Shown: positions 32,431 through 44,483 of the stretch, in pieces
How positions within the stretch are numbered: position 1 is the stretch's first letter
How the letters are laid out: each line of letters starts with the position of its first letter
Assembly: GCF_000001735.4 (NCBI RefSeq)
Contig: NC_003075.7
Span: 8,061,001 to 8,125,000, forward strand
Direction: 5' to 3'
Length of the DNA: 64,000 bases
Source: Arabidopsis thaliana
Lineage: Eukaryota > Streptophyta > Magnoliopsida > Brassicales > Brassicaceae
Made by a program: the position numbers and the translations under genes
Notes under the pieces: model-generated
Databases searched by the model: none
What the model saw: only the letters and a program-made list of their open reading frames with translations
What the model was told of the DNA's origin: nothing

Positions 32431-34369
32431 TAAATAAGCATGGAATGCCACATTGAGACGATTTCCTCATTGTAAAGACAAAGCTTAGTGGGAGCAGCAC
32501 TAGAAGGGACCGCACTTCACCTAACACACTGCTTTACTTAATAGAGTACGTGTGTATATTTATGTCCGACCACTCTATGTTAATGTAAAACTACTTATAC
32601 ACCTCGGTTTTTGTTTTCCTATAATTATGTTTTGGTAGAAAGTTTGAATCCGGATTCTTATTGGATTACTTTTTATCAGTAGAGCCAAAACAAAAGGTAC
32701 TTATGAGTTCTGACAATGTATATTACCACGTTTAATGTAATTTAATAATATGGTCAATTGCTTTCGTGAGAGGGTATTTCTTATTTATTGAGATTTTCTT
32801 ATTGCAAACTTGTTATCTAACATGACTTTAGAATCTAAATCTAAATGTAAGTTTAAGGAATTATACATATTTAAATAAATGGACTCAACTCTACATTACT
32901 TCTCAAAATATCTACGTTGTTGCTTATATAAGTTACATGTTAATTTTGCTTTCCAAATCAATTCATGATTAATGAGAAAATGGAGACGGATACAAACGCC
33001 CATAGTTGTTGATGCATGCAACGTATAACATAGCGTAAAACTACCGCTGTTAATTATGCTTGGTGAATTTCGCATCTCCTGTTGGTCGCTTCTCGTGTAG
33101 GTTAGGTCGATTAGGCTGGAATATTATTATCAAGGTTTCTTATTATTTATTTTTAAAAATTTCATTTTTGATAAAGGGTCTTCAAATTAAAATGCAAATG
33201 TCAAGTTACAGGACCACAACCTTTTTGGGTCATGCAGTTTAGATGATAGTTTAGAGATTAATTAGTGTTACACGTACCTAACCGAGAAATAGAATAACAA
33301 CATAAGGATGATATATGAAGTAAAGATTATCCATAACAATTACTGAAGAGGGACTTGTATAAATCTAAGTGTTTGCAAGTTATTTCTAAGATGATCAGAT
33401 GATCCACAACTTGTATGCTTGTAAAAGAGGAATTTTGGAGGTAAAAAGTCATTCATCTGAAACAACTCGTTTTTTCTTCTTCTTGTTTACGGTTTTTAGT
33501 TTTCTCTCTTTGTTTTTGCCCGAATTCACAACAACAACATTTCGTAATGGCGGATGATGGTAACTAATTTAAAAATAAATAGTTAGATAAATGATTTTAC
33601 TGAGACCTCATAAATTGATATAATTTCATTTGTTTTATTGTTATATCTTAACCAAAGAATTCCATGAATAAATCCAGACAAATTTCTCAAGATCCATAAA
33701 TTTTTTGTGAAGGTTCGAACTCCGCAACAATAAAAGAAAAAAAAATCAGAGTAGTGAATCTTTCAACCATTAAATCACCACCAGTTGATTATAGTTTTAT
33801 TTATTTTGGTCATTACAAAATGATAGAATATTAAATGTGATTACGTCAAAATTTTGATTAGTAAAATTTTGTGGAATCAAAAAAATTACGCAAATAGTTA
33901 GAACGAAAACGTAGATTTCTATTGATGACGTAGTTGTTACCCTCAAATTCGGATCAAGTAACCAAATAGCTAGAACAAAAACGTTTAGTAAGAATATAGA
34001 TCATGGTTTTCTATAAAATTATGATTTGTAAACTTTCACAAAAAAAAATTTTAAAACATTTTCGTAATTTTGCAGCATATTAATCGGAGCCAAGATAACT
34101 TATGTCGTGTGTTGGTACGACAATAATTAATCTGAAAATCAGACTAACTGACCAGATTACTAAAATAAACAATACTCGATGATCATCATGGTCAGTTCCA
34201 TAATTTTTTGTTTCTCTAATTAGTCCTAGATATATATAAGAATAGGAATTGCAAGCACATAGATAACACACGTTGCATGGAGTATACATACTCAACAAAC
34301 TTATTATACAATATAGGGTTATTACAATTAATTAATTCGAAATTATTTTATCAGCAGAGAGTTTTCACT
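32431..34369. other. Intergenic between the RALF genes, with a SINE-like patch
   Basis: AT-rich non-coding DNA. The only structure I can name is a possible minus-strand tRNA-derived SINE at about 33700-33790. Confidence 0.4.
33705..33790 (-). mobile_element. Possible tRNA-derived SINE fragment
   Basis: On the minus strand a box-A-like segment (TGGTGATTTAATGGTT, about 33783-33766) is followed by a box-B-like segment (GAGTTCGAACCTT, about 33723-33711). This has the order and rough spacing of a Pol III internal promoter, and the stretch does not fold like a tRNA. The poly-T run between the boxes is atypical. Confidence 0.3.
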
Positions 34370-34705
34370 TCAACCTCTGCATCTGTAGTACTTGGGGTGG
34401 CCACGGTTGTACTTGTTCGACGGATGAGGCAAGGCTCTTCCTCCACCACCGGAAGCTGCCGAAGCCGCCGTGTCATGTTTGAGAGCTCCATAGGTGAGAT
34501 ACCTCACCTTACTTGTTAACATCATCCTCTCACCACTCGGTGATGTCACCATATCTTTAGTTTCTTCATCTTCCTTTAGGATGAGTTTGTTCACCTCTCC
34601 ATCTTCTTCATCGCTCTCGTAACGTTCTTTCACCCACGTGTTATTCACGTGATGATTTCTCGATACACGTTCTTCGTCGTTTTCGGTAAATGTGTAGTAC
34701 TCCAT
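34370..34705 (-). CDS. Degenerate RALF-family protein without signal peptide
   Basis: A single exon encodes 111 residues. The C-terminal half retains RALF landmarks: VRYLTYGALKHD and then NKYNRGHPKYYRCRG, parallel to LSYGAL and NPYSRGC..HYRC in the neighbour. Three of the four conserved cysteines are missing, and the protein has only one Cys. The N-terminus is acidic and polar (MEYYTFTENDEERV), with no hydrophobic segment, so it should be cytosolic or nuclear. The ORF is intact and has a TATA box, so it may be an expressed, repurposed gene and not a pseudogene. From memory this is the AT4G14020 position. Confidence 0.75.
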   Translation of the reverse strand: MEYYTFTENDEERVSRNHHVNNTWVKERYESDEEDGEVNKLILKEDEETKDMVTSPSGERMMLTSKVRYLTYGALKHDTAASAASGGGGRALPHPSNKYNRGHPKYYRCRG

Positions 34706-34760
34706 GATTGATGTTTCTTTATGCTTTGAGTTATATATTTATTAGTAGGGGCTACACCTT

Positions 34761-34770
34761 TATTTATAGT
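34761..34770 (-). promoter_or_regulatory. TATA box of the degenerate RALF gene
   Basis: The minus strand reads ACTATAAATA about 60 bases upstream of ATG 34705. This is a good plant TATA box and supports transcription. Confidence 0.5.
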
Positions 34771-37120
34771 GAACGATTGTGTTTGTAACTTGTAAATGTA
34801 ATGTTTAAGCGAATCTTTTTTACTTTTAACTAGAAAGATAATTCATTATATCGAAAACAAATACTTTTTTTTTTTCTCCTTTTCAAAAAGGTTACCGGCC
34901 GGACGTAATATGTTTCTTCTTAGTTATTTTGGATAAGAGTGATTGTGATGCAAACTCTTTAACAAAAAAAAAAAAAAATAGTTCGTAATTAGTCTCTTGA
35001 AGCATAGAACCATAAGGAGTTTTCCGAAAAAATCCAAATTATTATTCTTTAGGTGGCTAATTTATATACTGGTTGAATTATTGATGTTGGGTTATATGGT
35101 ATAGTTTAGATTTATTCGTTGTTGACGGTAGATCCCCATTTAGCTGCTTTGTTTTACCATTGCTTTTCATTTGGAGTGTTATTGTTTGTTTGCTTTTGTT
35201 CAATTGAGTTTAGTTTCCAAGGATATCTTGTCATCTGTCCGGTTAGTTTCGGGGATTATGCATTTGATCGCAGGCTCCTTAATTGTATTTTTCTTATATA
35301 TCATCAATGAAAATCAAAATTCTAGTGAGAAAAAGACAGTAGATATTATTTTTTCTTATACAAAAATCTAGTTTCAGTTTGATAGACAATTATTATAAAT
35401 AAAGTTGTAAAGATCATGTAATGATGTTTTATTTATGGTATTTAATATTTTTTGTCATTCAATTGTAAAATTATAATATCTATAATCATAAAAAATTATG
35501 TTCAAAAAATAAAATTGAAAATTATACCAATATATTCAAATTGAAAATAGCATCATAAAATTTTATTCACATTGTGTAGCAAAACAATGCTTAAAAGCTC
35601 ATCTCAATAAAGAGGATAATTCAGTTAGTGAAAAGTAACTAACCAGCTCATTCAGTTTAGTGAAATTTATATTCATTAATAAAAATAAAACAAAAAGTTA
35701 AACTGTAATTATGTTAAGAATAATGTAATATAATTGAAAGAAAAGTAAGATAACACTTTGTAAAATATAGAAAGTCGGAATTGAATAATACTTTGGCAAA
35801 TTCGGATTGGTTTGATAATGCAAAATATTATTATCTCTTAGAATCTTATTCCAAAATATGAAGTGAGACGATGACTTACGATTCTAAGAATTAGCTGCCT
35901 TTTGTGCCCACTTAGCTGATGTCTTAAGCAACGGCCCACGTTACAGCTGGTGAAATGTATATTAATACACTAAAGTTATGAAAACTATATTGTAAACGAT
36001 GGAGAAGAGAAATAAATAACAAATTCGGTAATATATATAAAAAAAATAGAATAAAAGACAGATGCCTATACAAGAGGTTTATTTAGTTAATTTATTTTAT
36101 CAAGTTGAACGTTTTACTAAATTATGTAAATGTTTCATATATTTATAACCAATAAAAATAATATCGAAAGTGTGTAAAAAATAAATCATTTGTTAATCTA
36201 AATATAACCAATCAAACTTCTTTTTTTCAATTCACAACCAGAATTGTACATCAATAACAATAAAAAATATACAAACTAAAATTTATAGCCAAAAACCTAG
36301 ACTTACTAGAGCTAATGACTTTTTGTCGTTGATTGATTTTCTTCCATCATATTCTTTTATACCCATACTGTTGTCATATTATGACTGGATACCCATTCAG
36401 AATTTCAGATATTCATCATTGCCATAATCTATAATCTTTTTTAAAGAAAAGTGATACTCATAACCAGGTGTGACTTGTGAGCCACATAAGCCGAAGAAAC
36501 ATAGACTTAGAGCTTCAAATGTTCATATATTTCAACCACTAATATTATCAAAAGTATCTGTAGCTAAGTTTGTTAAAAGTTGGTGATTATCACTCTACTA
36601 ATGGCTTTGATTGGTTATGTTGTATCACCGTAGTACAAAATGTTACCATCTTATGTGTAAACCATTAAGTGCAGTCTGACGTCATCTGTAGATGGTGTTA
36701 TAAAAGGTGATACCACGAATCTTACTACTATCTAACATTGAAATGTATTGCCATCTCTTACCACTATTTATCCGACTTACACCCTTTTTTTGTTTGAAGA
36801 AATCAGTAGTTAATAGCTACACTATCTTTTTTGCTTGGAGCCAACATTTTATCAGAATCGGCTCTCCGGTGACACACTAATACTGAAACGTTAACAACAA
36901 GAACCGAACAGAGTGGTGAAAAAATAAGAAACGGAACCAAGTGTTAAGTCGAATTGTAGAAAGTTTTATTACTTAAGACACATAGGAGTCAAAATGTACA
37001 AACAAGTGTTAATTGTCTGAGTCATCTTACTCCCTTTTTTATTCAACTCTACTAAACACACAACAAATAATAAAACTCAATTTAAACTTAACACAAAACA
37101 CACTCTAAACAAAGCCAAAT
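34771..37120. other. Intergenic, AT-rich, no gene identified
   Basis: No ORF carries recognisable motifs and I see no clear element ends. The right 100 bases are the 3' UTR of SBP1. Confidence 0.4.
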
Positions 37121-39165
37121 TCAAATCCAGATATCGGAAGTGCAGTCTCCACCTGGATATCTCATCTCGTGGGCTAGTGAAGGACCGTCTGGTTCATCAC
37201 CAAAGTCCACAAAGAAATCAGGGTTTATGGTGAGACCACCTTTTTCTGTATCAACATCAATCTGAATTATGTGTGAGCCTTTCTCCATGATTTCAGGATA
37301 AAACTGACGATCCCATGCGCTAAACAGCGAGTTTGTTGCATACAATCGTTTCCCATCGAGGCTCAGCTGAATCATTTGAGGTCCACCTCGTAAAGATTTC
37401 CCCTGACATCACCAAAACAACTTCTATATTATGCAAAAAAAATGTGAAACTTAATTAAATCCTCAAATGATTACACGTTGGTGCAAACCTTGATCTGAGG
37501 AACCTCGAATTGGAAAGTGTTTCCGTCTTCTCCAACCGCCTTAACAGGACTGCCCTTTTGTAGTAATCCTCCAACCCAAATTTGCCCTGTTAATACAGGG
37601 TTTTTAGGGTCCTCTATGTTGTACTGACGAATGTCTCCATGGAGCCAGTTCACAAAGTAAATAAATCGGTCATCGAGGGAGATCAAGAAGTCGGTGATTA
37701 GCCCCGGCATTTCTGGAAGTATCCAGTTTTCGACTTTCAACGGTTTAACCGATATAACAACCTAAAACAAGTTGTTATTGCTGGTTGGTTAGTCATAGAA
37801 TTATAAGAACCAAAACAAGAAGTAATGAAAATGAATCAGAAACTACACTTACCTCATGGCTCCATGTTTCATCACTGTTCTTGAAAAATCTTATCATATT
37901 ACTCGACAAGGCACTCCCAACAAACCCTGTATCTTTAGATGGATCATGCAAGAATCTAATCTGCAACCACATATAAGTTATAACAACAACCGGTCACGAT
38001 ACTTCCTTCCATTTATATCACCTGAAAGAAAAATACAGATCATATTTTGAAAGAGATATGTTACCTCCAAAGGTAAGAGACCAGTCGGTCCAAGGTCAAT
38101 TAATTGTTTTATTTCACCTCCTGGCCAACTATAAACATGTAGATGACTTCCATACAAGCCATCAGCAACGTGCTGAAGATTGAAACCTTTAGAGAAGGCT
38201 TTAGGTGCTCCCCAAGATGTGCTGATCATGGTCTTGTGCCGAGGTTGGTACCAAAAATCATACCCATACAAAGGACTATGTCCTGGTTTCTCCCACCTGA
38301 TACAATAACCAACAATGATATATGACTAATAGCGACAAGAAACTAAAACAGAAAATGCTTTGTTTTGCAATAAGATACCTATTCTTGATGTTAAAATCAG
38401 AGTCAAGAAGAAGAAACCCATTCCCCTTAGCATTCCCCTCTTCATCTCCAAGACAGGACACCAAGATCTCGCCCGTGGCGAGGCAATGAGCCGTGTGAGG
38501 AAACGCCAATCCAGTCTTATCAGCAATCTCTTTAGGATCAACATACTTATACAAAGACGGAGCCCTCGGGTTTTCCTTAGTATCAATCGCATAAATGCGA
38601 CCAGATCTTCATCAAAACAATATTTATCTATTCAGTCAATAAACAAACTCACAGAGAGATATAAGAGAAGAATCAAAAAGACTAAAGAATCTTTACATAA
38701 GAGACGGTAACACGAGATAACGTCTATCAACAGAAGCATCACCATGGCAAGAACTACAAGAGTTCCAACCAGAATGATGAAGCTCATCACCAACAAAAGG
38801 CATTGGTAATCTATGAATAACACTTGAATACGAAGGCGAGCTTGGATCTACATCCACCGTCGCCAAATAATCCGGTTTATCTATTCCAGTTCCTTCAAAG
38901 CCAAAAAGATATCAGAATCAAGATTCGATTTGGAATATTCAAGATTCCGTGAAGATTCGATCTGGATTCTAAAACAGTAGAAATTTATGACAAATCAAAT
39001 CAAATGTGTACCGGTGTAGACGGCGGTTACGTAGATAAGTTTCTCCGATGGACCAGACATAGCGGCGAGAGGAGTCGCGTAACCAGGACCACCGTACTTG
39101 CAACATCCTTTGCTTCCGCCGTTGCTTACCGTTACCGGAGCTACAACTTCCGTTTCCGTCGCCAT
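37121..39165 (-). CDS. SBP1: Selenium-binding protein 1 (methanethiol oxidase family)
   Basis: ATG 39165 opens [17 protein letters not shown] followed by [16 protein letters not shown]. Exon 1 (39165-39012) is followed by exons encoding [16 protein letters not shown], the CSSCHGD motif with the reactive cysteines, [51 protein letters not shown], and last [12 protein letters not shown] to DIWI with stop at 37121. The total is about 490 residues, full length. Family members are beta-propeller proteins that bind selenium. The human homologue oxidises methanethiol, and Arabidopsis SBP1 is linked to tolerance of selenite and cadmium. An intron splits the KNR/WEKP junction (about 38379 to 38297) and has no counterpart in SBP2. 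From memory this is AT4G14030. Confidence 0.93.
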
Positions 39166-39690
39166 CTCTCTATCTCTCTCTATGTGAAGTCAAATATTGA
39201 ATTGTGTGTATATGGTAGTCGTTAAGCTACACGTCTCTCTCTTTAAAGTATATCGCAAACACACAGTGACAAGCTTTTGGCTATTTGCGAGTGAACTTGA
39301 TTAGTCCTTGTAATTAAATTAATGAATCACATTACTGAAAATTATAGTAAGTTAATTGAGATGTATTTCGAATTAAAATACGTCTCCATGCACAAAATAG
39401 ATAACATAAACAATTAACCAGATCTTGTCCATTAACAAAATAACAAGAAGAAGATAACAAATCTGGTCCATGTGTCCACGTACACTGTATCTGACGTGTT
39501 TTTGAGTTGATGATCCATAATTCGACCCGGTTTTGATCGGTTCAATTCGGTTACTCGAAAGATAGAGACACACAACATAAATAGAAAGTTTTATTATCAC
39601 GGAATAAGCCACAAAGGAGTAAGAACAACTTTAATTGTCTTGATCACGAATCTAGCCACAAATCCAGCTTACACTCTTAGGGAGCCAAAA
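39166..39690. other. Spacer between SBP1 and SBP2
   Basis: This 525-bp stretch holds the SBP1 promoter and the SBP2 3' UTR. I see no separate gene. Confidence 0.5.
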
Positions 39691-41828
39691 TCAGATCCAG
39701 ATATCGGAAGTGCAGTCTCCGCCGGGATATCTCATCTCGTGAGCTAGTGCAGGACCGTCTGGTTCATCACCAAAGTCCACAAAGAAGTCAGGGTTTAGAG
39801 TGAGACCACCTTTGTCTGTATCAACATCGATTTGAATTATGTGTGAGCCTTTCTCCATGATTTCCGGGTAAAACTGACGGTCCCATGCGCTAAATAGCGA
39901 GTTTGTCGCATATAATCTTTTCCCATCTAGGCTTAGTTGGATCATCTGAGGTCCTGCTCTTAGAGACTTCCCCTGAAATCACCAAGACAGTTTCAATAGA
40001 ATGCAAATTGTTTAAACTTTGGTTAAAACGCTCCAAAAGATTATATTTTGGTTACAAACCTTGATCTGAGGAACATCGAATTGGTAAGTATTACCATCTT
40101 CTCCAACAGCCTTATAAGGACTACCCTTTTGTAGTAATCCTCCGACCCATATTTGTCCGGTTAAGACCGGGTTTTTAGGGTCTTCGATGTTGTACTGACG
40201 AATGTCTCCATGAAGCCAGTTCACAAAGTAGAAAAACCGGTCATCGAGGGAGATCAAGAAGTCGGTGATAAGCCCCGGCATTTCTGGAAGTATCCAGTTT
40301 TCGACTTTCAACGGTTTAACCGATATAACAACCTAAAACAACACCAGTTTAAATCACAAGTTAATCATAGATTTGAGATAAGACAAAAGAAAAAGATTTA
40401 GAAACTTCACTTGCCTCATGGCTCCACGTGTCATCACTGTTCTTGAAAAACCTTATCATATTACTAGACAAAGCACTCCCAACATACCCTGTATCTTTAG
40501 AAGGATCATGCAAGAATCTGATCTGCAACCACATAACAACAAAAACCCAATAAGCTTACATACTTGGTTACTAACACAGATCATCAACATTTATGTTGGT
40601 GTAATGTTACCTCAAGAGGTAAGAGACCGGTATTTCCAAGGTCAATTATCTGTTTCATTTCACCTTCAGGCCATTGATAAATATGCAAATGACTTCCATA
40701 CAAGCCATCCGCAACATGCTGGAGATTGAAACCTTTGGAGAAGGCTTTAGGTGCACCCCAAGAAGTGCTGATCATGGTCTTGAACCGAGGTTGGTACCAA
40801 AAATCATAACCAAACAAAGGACCATGTCCTGGTTTGTCCCACCTGCTTTTGACATTGAAGTCAGAGTCTAGCAAAAGAAACCCGTTCCCTTTGGCGTTTC
40901 CTTCTTTGTCCCCAAGGCATGACACCAACATATCCCCTGAAGCTAGGCAATGAGATGTATGTGGAAATGCTAATCCTGTCTTTTCAGCAATCTCCTTAGG
41001 CTCTACAACCTTGTACAAAGACGGAGCCTTTGGGTCGGTCTTTGTGTCGATTGCATAGATGCGACCAGAACTTCATTCAAACAAGAAAGAAACATATTTT
41101 TAGTCAATTCATCATCAAGAAATGTGAGAGGGTCAATGTAAGGATCTTACATTAAGCCTGGTAAGACAAGGTAACGTCTATCAGCAGAAGCATCACCATG
41201 GCAAGAGCTGCAAGAGTTCCAACCAGTGTGGTGAAGCTCATCTCCTATATATGGCATTTTTAGTCTGTGAATGACGCTTGAAAATGTGGGTGAGCTTGGA
41301 TCCACATCCACCGTTGCCAAGTAGTCCGGTTTGTCTCGCCCCGTTCCTAAATTAACACAATCAAATAAAGCAAAAGCTCTCAAAACATTACCTAGTACTA
41401 GTACGTAGTCCGGTTTTATAAGATTAAACGGATTTAAGCCAACTATTGCCAAGGGACTTGAGTTACAAGTCCATGAAACTTAACATTGTTATGTGATTCA
41501 ATTGAGATTCCATGGGATCTAACAAAGATTCTTTAAACGTTAAAAGTATAAGATTAAGTCAGATTTTTTTTTTAGTCTCAAAATAGCAAGAAATTGTTGA
41601 ATAAAAATATAAGTTGAAAATGTTTAACAAAAAAAATATATTTATTTATATATAAGTTGAAGATGAGAAAATGAAATGTTTACCGGAGTAAAGGGCAGTG
41701 ACATAGATGAGCTTTTCCCGTGGACCGGCCATGGCGGCGAGAGGCGTCGCGTAACCTGGACCGGACTTGCAACATCCTTTGCTTTTGCCATTGCTCACCG
41801 CCGTGGCTAATACGGTTTCGGTTGCCAT
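39691..41828 (-). CDS. SBP2: Selenium-binding protein 2 (methanethiol oxidase family)
   Basis: This is the tandem paralogue of SBP1 in the same orientation, about 0.5 kb away. Exon 1 is 41828-41684 ([20 protein letters not shown], then [11 protein letters not shown]). Later exons carry [25 protein letters not shown], an uninterrupted SGRIYAIDT to GNTGLLPLE segment, [28 protein letters not shown], and the C-terminal exon 39945-side to DIWI at 39691. Sequence identity to SBP1 is very high over the last exons. Relative to SBP1 it lacks one intron (DFNVKSR and WDKPGHG are contiguous). A beta-propeller selenium or thiol-metabolism role is inferred from the family. From memory this is AT4G14040. 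Confidence 0.93.
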
Positions 41829-42644
41829 TTCTCTCTGAGTATGTGGAATTAGTGAAGCTACACGTCTCTGAGTATATCTCAAACGCAAGCACACTTGTGA
41901 TATATATGAGTAGGAAACTTTTGGCTATACGTAATACGTGAGTAAGCACGATTGTGACTTGTGTCGTTGTTATCTACATATATGTTTCTATTTATATGTC
42001 TCTATATAAAGTATGTGACAAGAAACAATATTCGTTTAATAATTCTACTTTTGCTAAAGAGGGTTTAGTTGTACATTAAGAAATTGAAACAGATTTCTTG
42101 CAAGTTGTAACCAAAGTGTATATGGATGTGTTTTGAATTAAGATATAGATATAAAGAGACTTTGTTGGTACATTTTTGGTTTTGGTTTTATATTTTATAA
42201 CATTCCTCAAATTTCACGAATTCAAAACTTACTTCCGCAATTATCTATAGCATGCTAAAATATATAATTAGAAAAAAAATTTGAAATTACTAATCGTGAA
42301 AAATTGTTCAACACAAACATTTTCATTATTTTATTCATATCATTCATTATTAGCATAAGTCCATGCACGTGTTGTTGTTACTATAGTCATGACTTGTGAG
42401 TTGGTAAGTGAAATTTGAATAAACAAACATGTTACTTAATCCGTGAGTTGGTGAGTGAGTGAGTGCTATTAAAACAGTGACTCTTTTGTTGTTATCTACA
42501 ACGCATATGAATTAACTCACCCACTTTATTGTTTCTTTATTGAGGATAAAAATCGATTTTGCGTGACCGTAGTTACTATACTATTAAAAAAATGTAAAAA
42601 TCTCAACAATTTTCATAAATAAAATGTTACAATAGAGAAGAAGC
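41829..42644. other. SBP2 promoter and MEF35 3' flank
   Basis: Non-coding AT-rich spacer. I see no further gene. Confidence 0.45.
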
Positions 42645-44483
42645 TTACCAGAAGTCATTGCAGGAACATTTTCCTCCCTTAAAATGATGATATCTAGTCG
42701 CATCTCTAACTATAATCTCTCTTTCTGTAATCTCACTTATATGTTTCAGAACAACATGACAATCTCCACAAACCCTTAGATTTTTCACAATCCGTATAGG
42801 AGTTCCCGGAACAGCTTTAAGCAATCCGTATGCAACAGCGGATCGTTCGCTATGCCAAAACAAAAGCTTTTCTTTCTCTTGCTCATCCATGTCGTGTAGG
42901 ATCCAACTAGTATCAGGAACATAACCATTTCTTATCCTCATTTCTTCCTCTAGCTTCTTAAGCAATCGAAAAATGTCTTCTTTTAGAGGATGAGATGTTT
43001 CTCCTGCGTAAAACACTTCGGTTTCTTTCCGTACCTCGACGCTACTGTGCCCTGGATCCTTTCTAACTTCCATTTCTCCTAGTTTCCTTCTTGCTTCTGA
43101 TACTTTTCCCCACAAAGAAGCACTTGCATAGATGTTTGATAAAAGTATATAAGTCGATGGATCTTTCAGTTTAAAGCTGCTTACGAGATGATCAGCGATT
43201 CTTATACCCATCTGACCTCGTCCCTGGCGCTTGCAAGCGCTAAGTAAAGCAGCCCATGTTGGTTCATCTGGAGGAAACGGCATTGTATGAATTAAGTTCT
43301 CAGCCTCATCAAGGAGTCCAGAGCGACCGAGAAGATCCAATAAGCATGTATAATGCTGCAAAGATGGGCGAATTCCATAGTCCTTAGTCATTGATTGGAA
43401 AAGCTCACGGCCTTTCTCAACAAAACCGACATGGCTACACGCATATATCAACCCAACAAATGTGACCTCATTGGGCTTTACACCGTGAGAAACCATGTCA
43501 TCATACAACGCTAATGCCTTCTCAGCCTGCCCGTGCTGAGCCATTCCAACTATAAGCGATGTCCATGAAACTACATCTCTGTGACGCATCCTACTGAAAA
43601 TATCCTTTGCAGCTATAACATCGCTGCATTTAGCGTACATATCGATAAGGGCGTTACTAATAAACACACAAGAATCAAATCCTAGAGCTATAACCAACCC
43701 ATGAACCTGCCTCCCCGCTATAGAAGCTGCCAAATTAGCACAAGCGCCAACGATGCTCGAAAGAACTAAAGGATCCAAAATGTCAACTCTTTCTCTCCTC
43801 ATTTCAGTGAAAACAGAAAAAGCTTCAAGCCCTTTCCCACTCTGTACAAAACCAGAGATCAACGCAGTCCAAGAATACAAATTCTTGACTGGTAATATCC
43901 TAAAAAGCTCCAAAGCTTCTTCCTTTCTTCCGCTTTTAGCATATCCAGATACCATTGCAGTCCATGAAATGGTGTTTTTCACTCTTATAGAATCGAAAAC
44001 TGCTTTAGCACTATTAAGCAATCCACATTTAGCATACATATCAACCAGTGAAGACTTAACAACTTCATCATTAGCATACTCAGAGACTATAAAATGGCAA
44101 TGAACTTGCCTCCCGTGATCAATAGATCCTAAGTTAGCACAAGCCTTAACAAGAGCCGAGAACACAAAATCATCAGGACGCAACCCAGAGCTCGAACCCA
44201 CTGAAGAAAATACTGATAGTGTCTTACCAGAGAGATTGGCTTGATTAAGAGCTGTGAGAACCGAGGCCCAGGCGATGTGATCTCTATGAGGCATTTCGTC
44301 GAACACCTGGAGAGCATGAGAAGCAGCACCGCATTTCCCATAGACATTGACAAGTGTGTTGGCCAAAGGGCAACATTGAACGATCCCGAGCTTGACGATG
44401 TGGGCATGGAGGGCTTTAGCAGTGGTTAGGGTTCGATTCCTGGCGCAGAGCTGGAGCTGATGAAGATAGTGAGGGATAAGCAT
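42645..44483 (-). CDS. MEF35: PLS-class PPR protein with DYW deaminase domain
   Basis: A single exon encodes 612 residues. About eleven pentatricopeptide motifs of P, L and S type run from residue 15 to 420 (for example DEVVKSSLVDMYAKCG, NTISWTAMVSGYAKSG, CVFISNALIDMYAKCS). E and E+ motifs follow, then a DYW cytidine-deaminase domain with the active-site HSERSAVAYGLL, the zinc ligands CGDCH, and the terminus CSCNDFW. The last tripeptide is DFW instead of DYW. Each PPR is expected to read one RNA base, and the DYW domain converts C to U in organelle transcripts. From memory this locus (AT4G14050) is MITOCHONDRIAL EDITING FACTOR 35. A targeting peptide is not obvious by eye. Confidence 0.92.
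   Translation of the reverse strand: MLIPHYLHQLQLCARNRTLTTAKALHAHIVKLGIVQCCPLANTLVNVYGKCGAASHALQVFDEMPHRDHIAWASVLTALNQANLSGKTLSVFSSVGSSSGLRPDDFVFSALVKACANLGSIDHGRQVHCHFIVSEYANDEVVKSSLVDMYAKCGLLNSAKAVFDSIRVKNTISWTAMVSGYAKSGRKEEALELFRILPVKNLYSWTALISGFVQSGKGLEAFSVFTEMRRERVDILDPLVLSSIVGACANLAASIAGRQVHGLVIALGFDSCVFISNALIDMYAKCSDVIAAKDIFSRMRHRDVVSWTSLIVGMAQHGQAEKALALYDDMVSHGVKPNEVTFVGLIYACSHVGFVEKGRELFQSMTKDYGIRPSLQHYTCLLDLLGRSGLLDEAENLIHTMPFPPDEPTWAALLSACKRQGRGQMGIRIADHLVSSFKLKDPSTYILLSNIYASASLWGKVSEARRKLGEMEVRKDPGHSSVEVRKETEVFYAGETSHPLKEDIFRLLKKLEEEMRIRNGYVPDTSWILHDMDEQEKEKLLFWHSERSAVAYGLLKAVPGTPIRIVKNLRVCGDCHVVLKHISEITEREIIVRDATRYHHFKGGKCSCNDFW

Noticed and set aside
33711-33723. tRNA gene suggested by GGTTCGAAC
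   Set aside because: No acceptor stem, anticodon arm or D-arm fits around it on either strand; at best a SINE fragment.
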